DNA from: Ruminococcus flavefaciens
GTDB lineage: Bacteria > Bacillota > Clostridia > Oscillospirales > Ruminococcaceae
Reading direction: 5' to 3'
Length of the DNA: 64,000 nucleotides
NCBI GenBank assembly: GCA_015067005.1
Contig: SVNH01000001.1
Span: 124,001-188,000 of the forward strand
The position numbers and the translations under genes were made by a program. The notes under the pieces were generated by a model, which was not told where the DNA came from, did not search any database, and saw only the letters and a list, made by a program, of their open reading frames with translations. This document shows, piece after piece, positions 39,676-49,873 of the stretch (position 1 is the stretch's first letter; every line of letters starts with the position of its first letter).

Positions 39676-41367
39676 ATGACCGATGAAAACAGAATTAAAT
39701 ATTATGATTTACTCATTAGTATGATCAATAATCTGACTTCCTTTGATAATTTCAAACGTGAGGAATTAAAACGCACAACTACGGAGTTCTGCAAGCTTTT
39801 CCGGCTTTCAAGAGGAACTACCGAGTTTTACCGGACACCTACCCATGAGAAGAATAATCAGGGAGAGATCTATACGGATTATGATACAGGTGAAGAATCA
39901 GATGTTGTCATTGAGCATAGATATGTTACGCCTTCTATGGCGGTTCTGAAGGGATCACTTTATATGGCAAAGGGCGAGAAGCCTCTTGATGATGAAGAAC
40001 GCGAAAAAGCAGACGCTGTTCTGAGAATCATTATGAGCTTCCTTACACGCAACAGGCTCCTCGGAGTTGTAGAAAGGTTTGCATTTTATGATGATAACGG
40101 CTATCCGAACGTCAGATCATTCATGCGCTATCTTGAAAGGCTGAAGGAGAGCAACAATATAGGCGGACATACTGCTGTTCGCTTTAATCTGCGCCATTTT
40201 ACACTCATTAATCAGCAGATTGGCAGAAATGCCGGAGATATGGTCATCCGCAATTATTATTCAATGATTGAAAAGGTGATTGGCGATAAGGGCTTGCTAT
40301 GCCGTGTCGGCGGAGACAATTTTGTTGCTGTATTTGAATCTTCAATAGTTGATGAGGTTGTTGAATTGCTTCGTGGTGTTCCTGTGGTATATGATCCTGC
40401 AAGTGAAAAACGGATAATGGTGTCTTCAAGTGCAGGTGTATTCTCAATGCCTGAAGGCTATGTTTTCACTATCGCCGGCGATGTTATGGACAATGTTCTT
40501 GCTGCAATGCAGATCGCAAGGACTGGCGGCAAGGACAGTATCGTTTTTTACAGTGCTCAGATGGACAAGAACAAGGAAAAGAAAATGCGTTTGCAGCAGC
40601 TTTTCCCGATAGCTGTAATAAACAAAGAGTTCAAGGTGTTCTATCAGCCTAAGATAAATGTGAATACAGGCGAACTCGTTGGTGCAGAGGCTCTTTGCCG
40701 CTGGTTCCACGATGACAGGATAGTTCCGCCTATGGAATTTATACCGCTTCTTGAACAGAGTATGGATATATGCACTCTCGATTTCTATATGCTCGATCAT
40801 GTGTGTCAGGACATAAGCCGATGGATAAAAGAGGGCAGAAAGATAGTCCGCATATCAGTTAATCTTTCGCGTAAGCATATGATGGATGTGGATCTGCTTG
40901 AACATATCCTGAATATTGTTGATAAATACAGCGTTCCTCATAAATACATTGAAATAGAACTTACTGAGACTACTACCGACGTTGAATTCCGTGATCTGAA
41001 GCGTGTTGTAAGCGGACTTCAGCAAGCCGGTATATATACCTCGGTGGACGATTTCGGCATGGGGTATTCCTCGCTCAATCTTATCCGTGAGATACCGTGG
41101 AACGTTCTGAAGGTAGACAGAAGCTTCCTGCCGGTCGATGAGGATGATGATAAGAGTACGAGAAGTGTAATGTTCAAATACGTTGTTTCAATGGCAAAGG
41201 AACTTGGTCTTGAGTGTATTGCAGAGGGTGTTGAAACACAGAAGCAGGTAAAGGTGCTTCAGGATAATTCGTGCTTCTTTGCACAGGGATATTATTTTGA
41301 TAAGCCGCTGCCGCTGCATGATTTTGAAGCGCGTCTTGATATACCGGATTACAAGGACAAGCTTTAA
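39676..41367 (+). CDS. GGDEF-EAL domain protein (degenerate GGDNF, intact EAL)
   Basis: CRVGGDNFVAVFE; GAEALCRW, NLSRKHM, IEIELTETT, DDFGMGYSSL. Confidence 0.9.
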   Translation: MTDENRIKYYDLLISMINNLTSFDNFKREELKRTTTEFCKLFRLSRGTTEFYRTPTHEKNNQGEIYTDYDTGEESDVVIEHRYVTPSMAVLKGSLYMAKGEKPLDDEEREKADAVLRIIMSFLTRNRLLGVVERFAFYDDNGYPNVRSFMRYLERLKESNNIGGHTAVRFNLRHFTLINQQIGRNAGDMVIRNYYSMIEKVIGDKGLLCRVGGDNFVAVFESSIVDEVVELLRGVPVVYDPASEKRIMVSSSAGVFSMPEGYVFTIAGDVMDNVLAAMQIARTGGKDSIVFYSAQMDKNKEKKMRLQQLFPIAVINKEFKVFYQPKINVNTGELVGAEALCRWFHDDRIVPPMEFIPLLEQSMDICTLDFYMLDHVCQDISRWIKEGRKIVRISVNLSRKHMMDVDLLEHILNIVDKYSVPHKYIEIELTETTTDVEFRDLKRVVSGLQQAGIYTSVDDFGMGYSSLNLIREIPWNVLKVDRSFLPVDEDDDKSTRSVMFKYVVSMAKELGLECIAEGVETQKQVKVLQDNSCFFAQGYYFDKPLPLHDFEARLDIPDYKDKL

Positions 41368-41469
41368 CTGAACTGTCAGCAAAAAAGCCGGATTTTATGC
41401 AAAAGATAACACGGTCGCACAATGTGCGCCCGCTGATATTTGAATTAAAATTGGGTTTATCGACAGATG

Positions 41470-41496
41470 AAAAGGACGACCTATGGTCGTCCTTTT
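41470..41496. terminator. Bidirectional intrinsic terminator
   Basis: AAAAGGACGACC-TAT-GGTCGTCCTTTT. Confidence 0.8.
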
Positions 41497-41498
41497 CG

Positions 41499-44400
41499 TT
41501 ATCTTTTCTTCTTTTTCTTTTTGCTTCCGTTTCCGGAAGTATTTTTTACAGTCTTTTCTTTGATCTCAGGCTTTTTCTGTTCAGCTTCTTTGGTTTCGGG
41601 AGCGGCGGATGATTCCGGCTGCTCTTGAGCTTGGACAGGCTCTGAATTATCGCTGACTTTTTCAGCAGTTTCGAGTTTTATTTCAGTACCCGCCTCAGAA
41701 ACTTCGCCTTTAGACTTGATTATCTGCACATTCTTTTTTTCCGGAGCAGTTTCAGTATCCGGAGTTTCCTTGATACCAAGCTTTCTGCGTTTTTTCTCTT
41801 CAAGATTTGCGAGAACTACCGGATTATGAGTTTTGTCGTAGAAGTAGATGATGAACAGTGCGATTATACCAAATACAAGTGCCACAACACCGGTATTGAA
41901 TCCGGGCGGAGTATAGGTCATAGAGATGGTATGCTCACCGGGTTCGAGGTCATCGAATCTGATACCTATGAAAGCATCTGCAAGTGCGACCTGACCTTCA
42001 TCTCCGGATTTATTCACAAGGCGCTGTTCCTTGCCTTCTCCTTCGTATTTTACGAGGTCATCGTATTTTTTACCGTCAACCTCGATAGTCCAGCCCGGTT
42101 CATAGGGGATAGAAGTAATGAACACCTGATCCTTATTGGTTACGATCGTACCTTCGAGGTGTCGGTCGTTGGTTTTATCCATGTCGATATGCCACTGATT
42201 CTTTTTAAGGATGTCGATGTCCTTCTGGAACGCCTCGCTGTCGAGGTAGCTGAAGTGGAAGCCGTCGTCCTTTCTTACCATGAGGTATTCGTTTTTGCCG
42301 GTATATTTACCTTTGTCGCCGGTAGCCTTGATAGTGAATCTTGTTTCGACTTCCTGTCCTTTTTTGAATGGACCAAGACGAACGATAGGAGTTGAATTGT
42401 TCTCAAAGTAAGTTCCATAGCTGTCATAGTTGCTGTTCTTGGAGCCTTTATATTCACCGTCTGTATCCTTAACGCCGACCCATACATTGCAGGTTTTTTT
42501 GAGCTGTGAAGAAAGGTGCATATAAACGTCTCCGTCAATAGGAGCTGTAAAGCGAACGTTTACAACTGCATCGGTCGAAGTCGGATAGGATTCATAGCAA
42601 TCATGAACAACGCCGGTCGTATGGGTATAGTCATGGTATTTTATCTGCTTGTCATCGTAAACAACTTCCGTAGGGATGTCCTTATAATACTGAGCATCCT
42701 TGTGATTTACCATAGTTCCGAGAAACTGATTAAGACTGTGGAAAGGGTTGGTCTGATCGAGATAAGGCACATCAAGGATAGACTTATCTGACATCCAGCC
42801 GATAGAGAGTGCGTTCGGGTTCTCGTAAACGTCGACCGTACTTGTCGCAACTCTGAGGTTAGGCTCATCATAGTGCTTATATTCGATATTTTCGAGCACT
42901 TTTTTATAGGATGAATCAAGAAGCTTTTTGGTAACACTTCTTCTTGAAGGATCGTCGATAACGTATTTTATGCCGAGGAGCGAATCTGAGACAGGATTGC
43001 TGCCTTCAAATTTTGATTCAAAGCTTTGTGTGAAGTATCCGAGGTGTTCAAGAGCTTGAATAGCCTTTGCGTTCATTACTGAGCTTGAATGCGAAACGCC
43101 CTTGAGACCATATGCCATATTATCGTTTACCATACGGTTATAGGTCTTTTCAGCTCGGTAGAAGCTTCCGTCGTAATCTTCAAGAGTAGCTACGATGTCA
43201 TCCGGAGCGCTTGTGATCTCAGCATAGGAATTATAGCAGCTGTTTCCGACTTCCTTATAGATCTTTCTGAATGAGTCATAGCAGTTATAGCCGCCTTCAA
43301 AGCAGACAACGCAGGCTGTTGCGACCAGCAGGAAACTGCGGAGATTCTTTCTTTTTGTGCTGCTGTAAGTGAAGATGAGAATGGTATATATAGCAGCAAG
43401 GAGAGCGCCGAATCCGAGAGTTCCGAGCCAGATCTCAGTCCAGTGGTCGGATCCGAAGTTCATATCATTCTTGTAGAAGAGTCCCTTTGCCGGATACTGG
43501 AATTTTGATTCGTTATAGTTATACTTTGATGAAACAGCAGCGCTGCATAGTATAAGTATACCAATGAAACTGAAAATGCCTGTTCCGTATACTACCGGGC
43601 TTGAATACTTTCCGAATTCGCTTAATATGCTGTCCTTGCTCAGGCGCAGACCATCGAGATTTGCAAAGACCTCAGCAGCCATTGATACAAGGATGAATGA
43701 TATGATGAAAGAGTATCTGTATGGGAGCCAGTTAGGATCCTGACCGCCGTGCCAGTACATATTCAGCGGCTTTACATACATACTCGTTACCATTACAGTG
43801 AGGAGAAGCCCATGTCCGACTTTTCTGTTCCACTTGATGTTCTTATTGAAGAAGTAGAGCGGTGCAAGGACAAAAGTGAGAACACCGCAGTATATCTCAG
43901 GTCTGCCGTAGAATCTTGTCTCTTGATCAACGTTTACAGAGTAATACTGATTTGGCAGGAGAGTAGGGATGAGTTCAGGCAGCTTGAAGAGGTGTCTGCT
44001 CCAATCGTATCTTGGTTCAGAGAAATCGAATTTACCAAGCTGGAGAGCGTGGTAGACCGGCAGTATCATTATCGCGCTGCACATCAAGACTACTATCGTT
44101 GAAAGAGCCATAATTCCGGTCGTTACGGCATAGTCCTTAAAGCCTTTGAACTTGCGCTGTGTTCCGAACATCAGATAGTAGAGGTAGTAGATAGCGATGA
44201 AAATGGCTATCATGAAGCCGATATAGAAGTTTGCGATGAACATCAGAGCGGTCGGGATGATGTAGCCAAGCTTTCTGCCGTCGTCAACAAGGTGTTCGAT
44301 ACCGAGTATGATAAGCGGAAGAAGTATAGGACCATCTATCCACATAGGGTCTATGAGCTGAATTACCACAAATGCCATCATTGCATACATTATTGAACAT

Positions 44401-44951
44401 ATCAATGAAGGTCCGGGAGCTAATTTCTTGGATTTCTGAGCGTATATACAGAATGTGAAGCCGCATGAGCCTACCTTGCACATCTGCATGAGCATTATCG
44501 CTTCGAGAATATGTTCTCTCGGCATGAGTATCGGTATCAGTGTGAATGGACTCGCCAGATAGTAGCCTATGATACCCATGAAGCCTCCGGAAAGGTTGCG
44601 GCTCCAGTTGTAGAAAAGACTTCCATCGCCCCAGAAAGCGTCTCTTATGCCCTCGAAGTAGTAGATGTACTGACCGTTGAGGTCGAGAGTGAGAACAGAG
44701 CGTTTTCCGAAAGGATAAACATCATATCCGATATATGCGATAAGCGTTAGCAGGAAAGGTATTGCAAATGCAAGAACGCACATCCACGGATTGAATTTCT
44801 GACCTCTGTAAGATGAGATACTGTCGGAAGCAGTCATGGCAGGCATGGAGCTGCTGGAGCTGCGAGGCTTGAAGTTATTGGACTTCTTATTACCGCCGGG
44901 ATTGTTTGAGCGTTTGCTTTTCACCGCGGCCGAAGCATTAGACTTAGCCAA
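41499..44951 (-). CDS. YfhO-family multi-TM membrane protein
   Basis: SVLTLDLNGQYIYYFEGIRDAFWGDGSLFYNWSRNLSGGFMGIIGYYLASPF; TTG start at 44951 (LAKSNAS) with AGGAGG is more plausible than the upstream ATG; poly-Lys C-terminus. Confidence 0.88.
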   Translation of the reverse strand: MAKSNASAAVKSKRSNNPGGNKKSNNFKPRSSSSSMPAMTASDSISSYRGQKFNPWMCVLAFAIPFLLTLIAYIGYDVYPFGKRSVLTLDLNGQYIYYFEGIRDAFWGDGSLFYNWSRNLSGGFMGIIGYYLASPFTLIPILMPREHILEAIMLMQMCKVGSCGFTFCIYAQKSKKLAPGPSLICSIMYAMMAFVVIQLIDPMWIDGPILLPLIILGIEHLVDDGRKLGYIIPTALMFIANFYIGFMIAIFIAIYYLYYLMFGTQRKFKGFKDYAVTTGIMALSTIVVLMCSAIMILPVYHALQLGKFDFSEPRYDWSRHLFKLPELIPTLLPNQYYSVNVDQETRFYGRPEIYCGVLTFVLAPLYFFNKNIKWNRKVGHGLLLTVMVTSMYVKPLNMYWHGGQDPNWLPYRYSFIISFILVSMAAEVFANLDGLRLSKDSILSEFGKYSSPVVYGTGIFSFIGILILCSAAVSSKYNYNESKFQYPAKGLFYKNDMNFGSDHWTEIWLGTLGFGALLAAIYTILIFTYSSTKRKNLRSFLLVATACVVCFEGGYNCYDSFRKIYKEVGNSCYNSYAEITSAPDDIVATLEDYDGSFYRAEKTYNRMVNDNMAYGLKGVSHSSSVMNAKAIQALEHLGYFTQSFESKFEGSNPVSDSLLGIKYVIDDPSRRSVTKKLLDSSYKKVLENIEYKHYDEPNLRVATSTVDVYENPNALSIGWMSDKSILDVPYLDQTNPFHSLNQFLGTMVNHKDAQYYKDIPTEVVYDDKQIKYHDYTHTTGVVHDCYESYPTSTDAVVNVRFTAPIDGDVYMHLSSQLKKTCNVWVGVKDTDGEYKGSKNSNYDSYGTYFENNSTPIVRLGPFKKGQEVETRFTIKATGDKGKYTGKNEYLMVRKDDGFHFSYLDSEAFQKDIDILKKNQWHIDMDKTNDRHLEGTIVTNKDQVFITSIPYEPGWTIEVDGKKYDDLVKYEGEGKEQRLVNKSGDEGQVALADAFIGIRFDDLEPGEHTISMTYTPPGFNTGVVALVFGIIALFIIYFYDKTHNPVVLANLEEKKRRKLGIKETPDTETAPEKKNVQIIKSKGEVSEAGTEIKLETAEKVSDNSEPVQAQEQPESSAAPETKEAEQKKPEIKEKTVKNTSGNGSKKKKKKR

Positions 44952-45255
44952 TTTTGTTCCTCCTTTGTTATCGTCTGGGGATCTGTCATTATTGCATATC
45001 TGGATATAAAAAGTCCAGAATACAGGCACAATGCTAAAACAAGCCATAATCCCCGATTTTAAATACTAAATTTAATTATACTACATTATTTCGTATTTTG
45101 CAAGTAATATAACAGATTTAGCGCGCTTTTTTATGAATTGTTTTTATTTGGATCAAATGCTGAAAAATGAAAAATTTACTTGCAAAATTATTTGTAATGT
45201 GGTATAATGTATTCGTTGAAATTATATTTTTATTGTTAAATATAAACAATAAAGG

Positions 45256-46431
45256 GTGGCGTATATGAACAAATTGCTTTCAAAGATTATAGCAGCTGTG
45301 GCGTGCTGCGGAATTGCATTGGGTTCGGGTAAAGCAGTCAGTGCTTCGTATTCAGGTGATAACGAGCCTGTGGACTATAATGGCGCATACTATTTGGAAA
45401 GTATGTATCCTAATGGAAATGCTCCGGATTTTTCAGAATCAGCAATAAAACCGACTATATCGGTAGAGCAGAAGATAATCAAGTATAATGACAGTGTTCC
45501 CGGCTCTACGCAGAAGGTCGAGATAAGTATAAGCGGTGCGGAAAAAGCCTATGTTGCGACAAGTATACATATTCTGTTTGATAACAGGCTTATTGTTGCA
45601 AACCCTTATAAGCCTCTTGAAAGAGGAAATGCAATATCCAGCGATAAAATTGATTATAAGAGTCAGTTGAATTACCGCTATGAGAGCGACAACATCAAGG
45701 GCGAATTGTGGGCTTATACCGTAGGGGACGATAACTACGGCAAGGACGGCGTTATGTATACCGCTGAGTTCATTATTCCGGATGATGCTAAAGAAGGCGA
45801 TGTTTATCCGATAGGTATAGAATTTGAGGCTGATGAATATACAAGCGATATGTTCACTAATGTTACTAATAATTATGCCGGTAGACTGATGCAGGGCTGG
45901 ATATTTACACAAGGTATCGAAAATGGCTATATCAAGCTCGAATCCCCTGATTATCAGCCTCCGACAGAGGATACTCAGCCGAGGATAATACCGGATGGCG
46001 TTAAAATGACAGTCGGCAGTACGAGTCAGCTTCTGCTCATGAACGCACCTCCCGGCGAGGACGTTATGTGGACAAGCGATAATCTTGGCGTTGTTACCGT
46101 TGATAATGGACTTGTAACTGCTGTTGGTACCGGAAAGGCTACGGTATATGCTATATGCGGCAATAATCTTATGATGAGCTATATAACGGTAGGTCCGTCT
46201 GATGCAATACGCGGCGATGCAAATTGCGATAGTGATGTAAATATGTCTGATGTGGTCATCGTAATGCAGTCGAATCTGAATCCGACAAAATACGGTCTTA
46301 ATGGCATAAGTTCGGATAGGATAACGCTTCTTGGCGAATCAAACGGCGATGTTGACGGAAGCAAAGGGCTTTCGCTTAATGATGCTCTCACGATACAGAA
46401 ATACACGCTGAAAATGGTGGATATACTATAA
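45256..46431 (+). CDS. Secreted cohesin-like domain, BIG2-like Ig domain, dockerin type I protein (candidate adaptor scaffoldin)
   Basis: Signal peptide; 160-aa cohesin-like region ending GWIFTQGIENGYIKL; BIG2-like VKMTVGSTSQLLL...WTSDNLGVVTVDNGLVTAVGTGKATVYA; dockerin RGDANCDSDVNMSDVVIVMQSNL...GDVDGSKGLSLNDALTIQKYTL. GTG 45256 or ATG 45265 start. Confidence 0.72.
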   Translation: MAYMNKLLSKIIAAVACCGIALGSGKAVSASYSGDNEPVDYNGAYYLESMYPNGNAPDFSESAIKPTISVEQKIIKYNDSVPGSTQKVEISISGAEKAYVATSIHILFDNRLIVANPYKPLERGNAISSDKIDYKSQLNYRYESDNIKGELWAYTVGDDNYGKDGVMYTAEFIIPDDAKEGDVYPIGIEFEADEYTSDMFTNVTNNYAGRLMQGWIFTQGIENGYIKLESPDYQPPTEDTQPRIIPDGVKMTVGSTSQLLLMNAPPGEDVMWTSDNLGVVTVDNGLVTAVGTGKATVYAICGNNLMMSYITVGPSDAIRGDANCDSDVNMSDVVIVMQSNLNPTKYGLNGISSDRITLLGESNGDVDGSKGLSLNDALTIQKYTLKMVDIL

Positions 46432-46434
46432 CAT

Positions 46435-46465
46435 AAAAATGACGTTCCTCTGGAACGTCATTTTT
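46435..46465 (+). terminator. Intrinsic terminator
   Basis: AAAAATGACGTTCC-TCT-GGAACGTCATTTTT. Confidence 0.82.
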
Positions 46466-46477
46466 GATGCGGCATAT

Positions 46478-46503
46478 AAAAAGGACGACCAGAGGCCGTC
46501 CTG
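46478..46503 (-). terminator. Intrinsic terminator of murA
   Basis: Minus strand AGGACGGCC-TCT-GGTCGTCCTTTTT. Confidence 0.75.
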
Positions 46504-46514
46504 AGATCCAATTA

Positions 46515-47813
46515 TCAGACTGCTTCTTTTTTGTTGTTTTTGCCAACAGCCTTATCCGGAATGCTTACCTTTTCAATATCAGCACCGAGCTCACGGAGTT
46601 TACCTTCCATGCAGTCATAGCCGCGTTCGATGTGGAAAATATCCTCGATCTCAGTGATGCCCTGAGCAGCAAGACCTGCAATAATAAGTGCAGCACCTGC
46701 TCTGAGATCGCAGGCTTTGACAGGAGCGCCCATAAGCTTGCCTGTACCCTCAATAAGAGCAACTTTGCCGTTTACGGTAATATCAGCACCCATGCGTCTG
46801 AGCTCGTCTACATAGCGGAAGCGCTGTTCCCAAACGCCCTCAGTGACAATGCTTGTGCCTTCTGCGAGAGTAAGGAGAGTAGCTATCTGAGGCTGCATAT
46901 CAGTAGGGAATCCGGGATGCGGAGTAGTTTTTACATTAGCCTTTACGAGAGCGCCTTCTACCCAGACTCTTATGCTGTCATCGTACTGCTCGATGCTTAC
47001 GCCGATCTTCTCAAGCTTCTTGGTTATAGACTCAAGATGCTTCGGGATGACGTTTTTGATAAGAACATCGCCTCTTGTAGCGGCAGCAGCGATCATGAAT
47101 GTACCGGCTTCGATCTGATCCGGTATAACGGCATAAGTAGTACCGTGGAGATGTTCAACGCCTCTGATCTTGATAACATCAGTACCCGCGCCCATGATGT
47201 TAGCGCCCATAGAGTTGAGACAGTTAGCAAGATCAACGATATGAGGCTCTTTGGCAGCGTTTTCGATAACTGTAAGACCTTCTGCCTTGACAGCAGCGAG
47301 CATAGCGTTCATAGTTGCACCGACTGTTACAACGTCGAAGAAAATCTGGCTGCCTCTGAGCTTATCTGCTTTGAGGTCGATCATTCCCTGACTGAGGGAA
47401 TATTCAGCGCCGAGAGCCGAAAATGCTTTGAGGTGCTGGTCTATCGGACGATCGCCGAGCGGACATCCGCCTGGCATAGAAACTCTTGCCTTATTGAATT
47501 TGCCGAGAAGAGCGCCGAGAAAATAGTATGAAGCGCGCATTTTTCTTGCAGTTTCATACGGAACGCAGCATTTATCTATACCGGTAGGATCAATTCTGTA
47601 AGTATCTTTGCCGATGTTTTCGACAACTGCGCCCATTTCCTTGAGTATGCGAAGGCTTATATTGACATCGCTGATCGAAGGAACGTTTTCGATAACACAT
47701 GGTTCATCTGCAAGAATTACAGCTGGGAGTATTGCAACAGCAGCGTTTTTTGCGCCGCTTATAGTAACCTCTCCGGTAAGACGTCTGCCACCCTTTATAA
47801 CAAATTTATCCAA
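46515..47813 (-). CDS. murA: UDP-N-acetylglucosamine 1-carboxyvinyltransferase
   Basis: GGRRLTGEVTISGAKNAAVAILPA; PGGCPLGDRPIDQH; DLRAGAALIIAGLAA. Confidence 0.97.
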   Translation of the reverse strand: MDKFVIKGGRRLTGEVTISGAKNAAVAILPAVILADEPCVIENVPSISDVNISLRILKEMGAVVENIGKDTYRIDPTGIDKCCVPYETARKMRASYYFLGALLGKFNKARVSMPGGCPLGDRPIDQHLKAFSALGAEYSLSQGMIDLKADKLRGSQIFFDVVTVGATMNAMLAAVKAEGLTVIENAAKEPHIVDLANCLNSMGANIMGAGTDVIKIRGVEHLHGTTYAVIPDQIEAGTFMIAAAATRGDVLIKNVIPKHLESITKKLEKIGVSIEQYDDSIRVWVEGALVKANVKTTPHPGFPTDMQPQIATLLTLAEGTSIVTEGVWEQRFRYVDELRRMGADITVNGKVALIEGTGKLMGAPVKACDLRAGAALIIAGLAAQGITEIEDIFHIERGYDCMEGKLRELGADIEKVSIPDKAVGKNNKKEAV

Positions 47814-47878
47814 TTGATTTCTCTCCTTAATTTTCAGGATATATATATCTTTTCCTGAACTTCTTTCTTTTGTCTATC

Positions 47879-48751
47879 TTATTCGGAAACAGTTTCGGTT
47901 TCCGGCTGAGTGGAAGCTTCTGTCTTAGCCTGTGTTGAAGCTTCTGAAGATGCAGCAGTATCTGAATAGTCTTCGATGTACCATCTCAGAGCACCGCCGT
48001 CATATTTTGCAACCTTCATTGATTCGATAACAACAGGAGTTACAGGCTTATCATTGGAGTCTGTTTCTACCTGCTGGAGTTTGAATACAATATCAAGTCC
48101 GTCGTAAACCTGTCCGAAAACAGTATATTTACCATCGAGGTAAGGAGTTCCGCCAGCCTTCATATAGGCGTTTTTAGCAGCTTCCGGATAATTTGCAGCG
48201 AACTGGCTCTCCGGATATTTCTGACCTGTAACGATATAGAACTGGCTGCCGTTTGTAGCGGTTGAGCCGCTGTTTGCGTAAGCGACTGCACCTGCGGTAT
48301 GGATGAGGTGTGAATCAGTGCCGCCATCGAATTTTGCGCCCCATATGGACTCTCCGCCGCGGCCTGTACCCAGAGGATCTCCGCCCTGTATCATGAAATT
48401 ATTAATTATTCTGTGGAATGTAAGGTTATCGTAGTATCCCTGTTCAGCGAGTGTTCTGAAGTTCTCGACACCTTTTTCAGCGTATTCAGGGAAAAGCTTG
48501 ATCTTAACATCGCCGTAATCCTTGATAGTCATAATAATGACAGTTTCGCCTTCTTCAGGTGCTGTGTAGTTACAGACTTCAGTACCGAAAGGTTCATTTG
48601 CGTTAGATTTTGTTGCGCTGGTAGTAGACTGTGCAGCATTGCTGCTACTGTCTGAGATACTGATATTCTTCTGACCGCATGAAGCAAGAGATGCAGTGAG
48701 CATAGCACTGCACATTATAGCAACAGCAGCTTTTTTGAACATAATATTCAC
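47879..48751 (-). CDS. Cyclophilin-type peptidyl-prolyl isomerase lipoprotein
   Basis: Lipobox SLASCGQ; FHRIINNFMIQGGDPLGTGRGG; NGSQFYIVTG; VFGQVYDGLDIV. Confidence 0.92.
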   Translation of the reverse strand: MNIMFKKAAVAIMCSAMLTASLASCGQKNISISDSSSNAAQSTTSATKSNANEPFGTEVCNYTAPEEGETVIIMTIKDYGDVKIKLFPEYAEKGVENFRTLAEQGYYDNLTFHRIINNFMIQGGDPLGTGRGGESIWGAKFDGGTDSHLIHTAGAVAYANSGSTATNGSQFYIVTGQKYPESQFAANYPEAAKNAYMKAGGTPYLDGKYTVFGQVYDGLDIVFKLQQVETDSNDKPVTPVVIESMKVAKYDGGALRWYIEDYSDTAASSEASTQAKTEASTQPETETVSE

Positions 48752-48908
48752 TCCTTGAAATTATCTGTGAGATCAAGTAATTTACACAAAAAATCAATTC
48801 AACTTATTTATTATACACCAAATACGGTGCTTTGTAAAGAGTTTGCATCTGTTTTTGTAACAATCGGGCAAATCGTCCGACGAAACGGAGCACATTTACT
48901 ATAATATG

Positions 48909-49721
48909 CTATCTTTTTTCTATCTCGTCCCCGTCTGCAAATTTGTCTATTTTCACTGATATAACTTTTATTTCTTCTTTAGGCATTAGGTAATCGCCGC
49001 TTTCCTGATTTTCAAGTGAAGCGAGCTTATCAACGATGTCGTATCCCTTATAAGTCTGACCGATGATAGTCATCTGCTGAGAGAAATTAGGGATACCGCC
49101 CTGCTTTATGAACGCTTCTGCGAGTTCGGGGGAGAAGGAAGAGTCTCTGACATCCTGACTGAATTCCTCGGTGAATTTAACTGAATTAAGTATAATGAAT
49201 CTGCTTCCGCAGTAATAAGTACCGCCGCCGAAGATCTTTTCTTTAAGTGTCTGGTCGTAGGATGTATTCAGCATACATACCGCGCCTCTGAAAGGCCAGA
49301 GGTTCTGGTGGAGCTCGCGCTCGACGTGTTCACTGCCCTGAGAATAGCTTCCGTTGATCGAACCGTTGCGGTTAGGTGCTCCCATAGCGGAGTAGGCGCC
49401 GTTCTGAGCATCGAAAACGTAGGTGTCGTTGTAAGCGCCGCTCTCTGCAAGGCTTACGAAATTATTGACGGCTTCCGGAGCGTATTCGGGATAGAGCCTG
49501 AAACGTACTTCACCGATCGTTGTATCAACTATTGCGATCGGGTCACCGACCTTGGGCTCTTCAAGCTGAACGAGCCTGAATGTAGAGAGATCAATACTTA
49601 TTGGTTTATTGTTATTCTGATCGCGTGTTGTTGCGAACAGCATGAGTGCAAGTGAAAATGCTCCCATAGTAAGCGTCATCAGAATGAGCATTTTAGGGAA
49701 ATTATTCTTTTTTGTCATCAA
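48909..49721 (-). CDS. Divergent membrane-anchored cyclophilin-like protein
   Basis: N-terminal TM; GEVRFRLYPEYAPEAVNNFVSLAESG; FRGAVCML; TIIGQTYKGYDIVDKLAS; canonical FHR...QGGD block replaced. Confidence 0.75.
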   Translation of the reverse strand: MMTKKNNFPKMLILMTLTMGAFSLALMLFATTRDQNNNKPISIDLSTFRLVQLEEPKVGDPIAIVDTTIGEVRFRLYPEYAPEAVNNFVSLAESGAYNDTYVFDAQNGAYSAMGAPNRNGSINGSYSQGSEHVERELHQNLWPFRGAVCMLNTSYDQTLKEKIFGGGTYYCGSRFIILNSVKFTEEFSQDVRDSSFSPELAEAFIKQGGIPNFSQQMTIIGQTYKGYDIVDKLASLENQESGDYLMPKEEIKVISVKIDKFADGDEIEKR

Positions 49722-49836
49722 AACAACCTCTCTGTATGATACATAAAATAATTATATAACAAGATAACAGTTTTGTCAATATCTATTTTGACCTTATCGG
49801 TCTTTCTTATACAATAAACAACGTTATTGACCTGAA

Positions 49837-49867
49837 ATAAAAAACGGACTGCATGAAGCAGTCCGTT
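49837..49867 (-). terminator. Intrinsic terminator downstream of 49874-51070
   Basis: Minus strand AACGGACTGC-TTCAT-GCAGTCCGTTTTTT. Confidence 0.8.
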
Positions 49868-49873
49868 AAGTTA

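Noticed and set aside
46464-47531. 355-aa plus-strand ORF
   Set aside because: Antisense to murA; long only because of codon bias.
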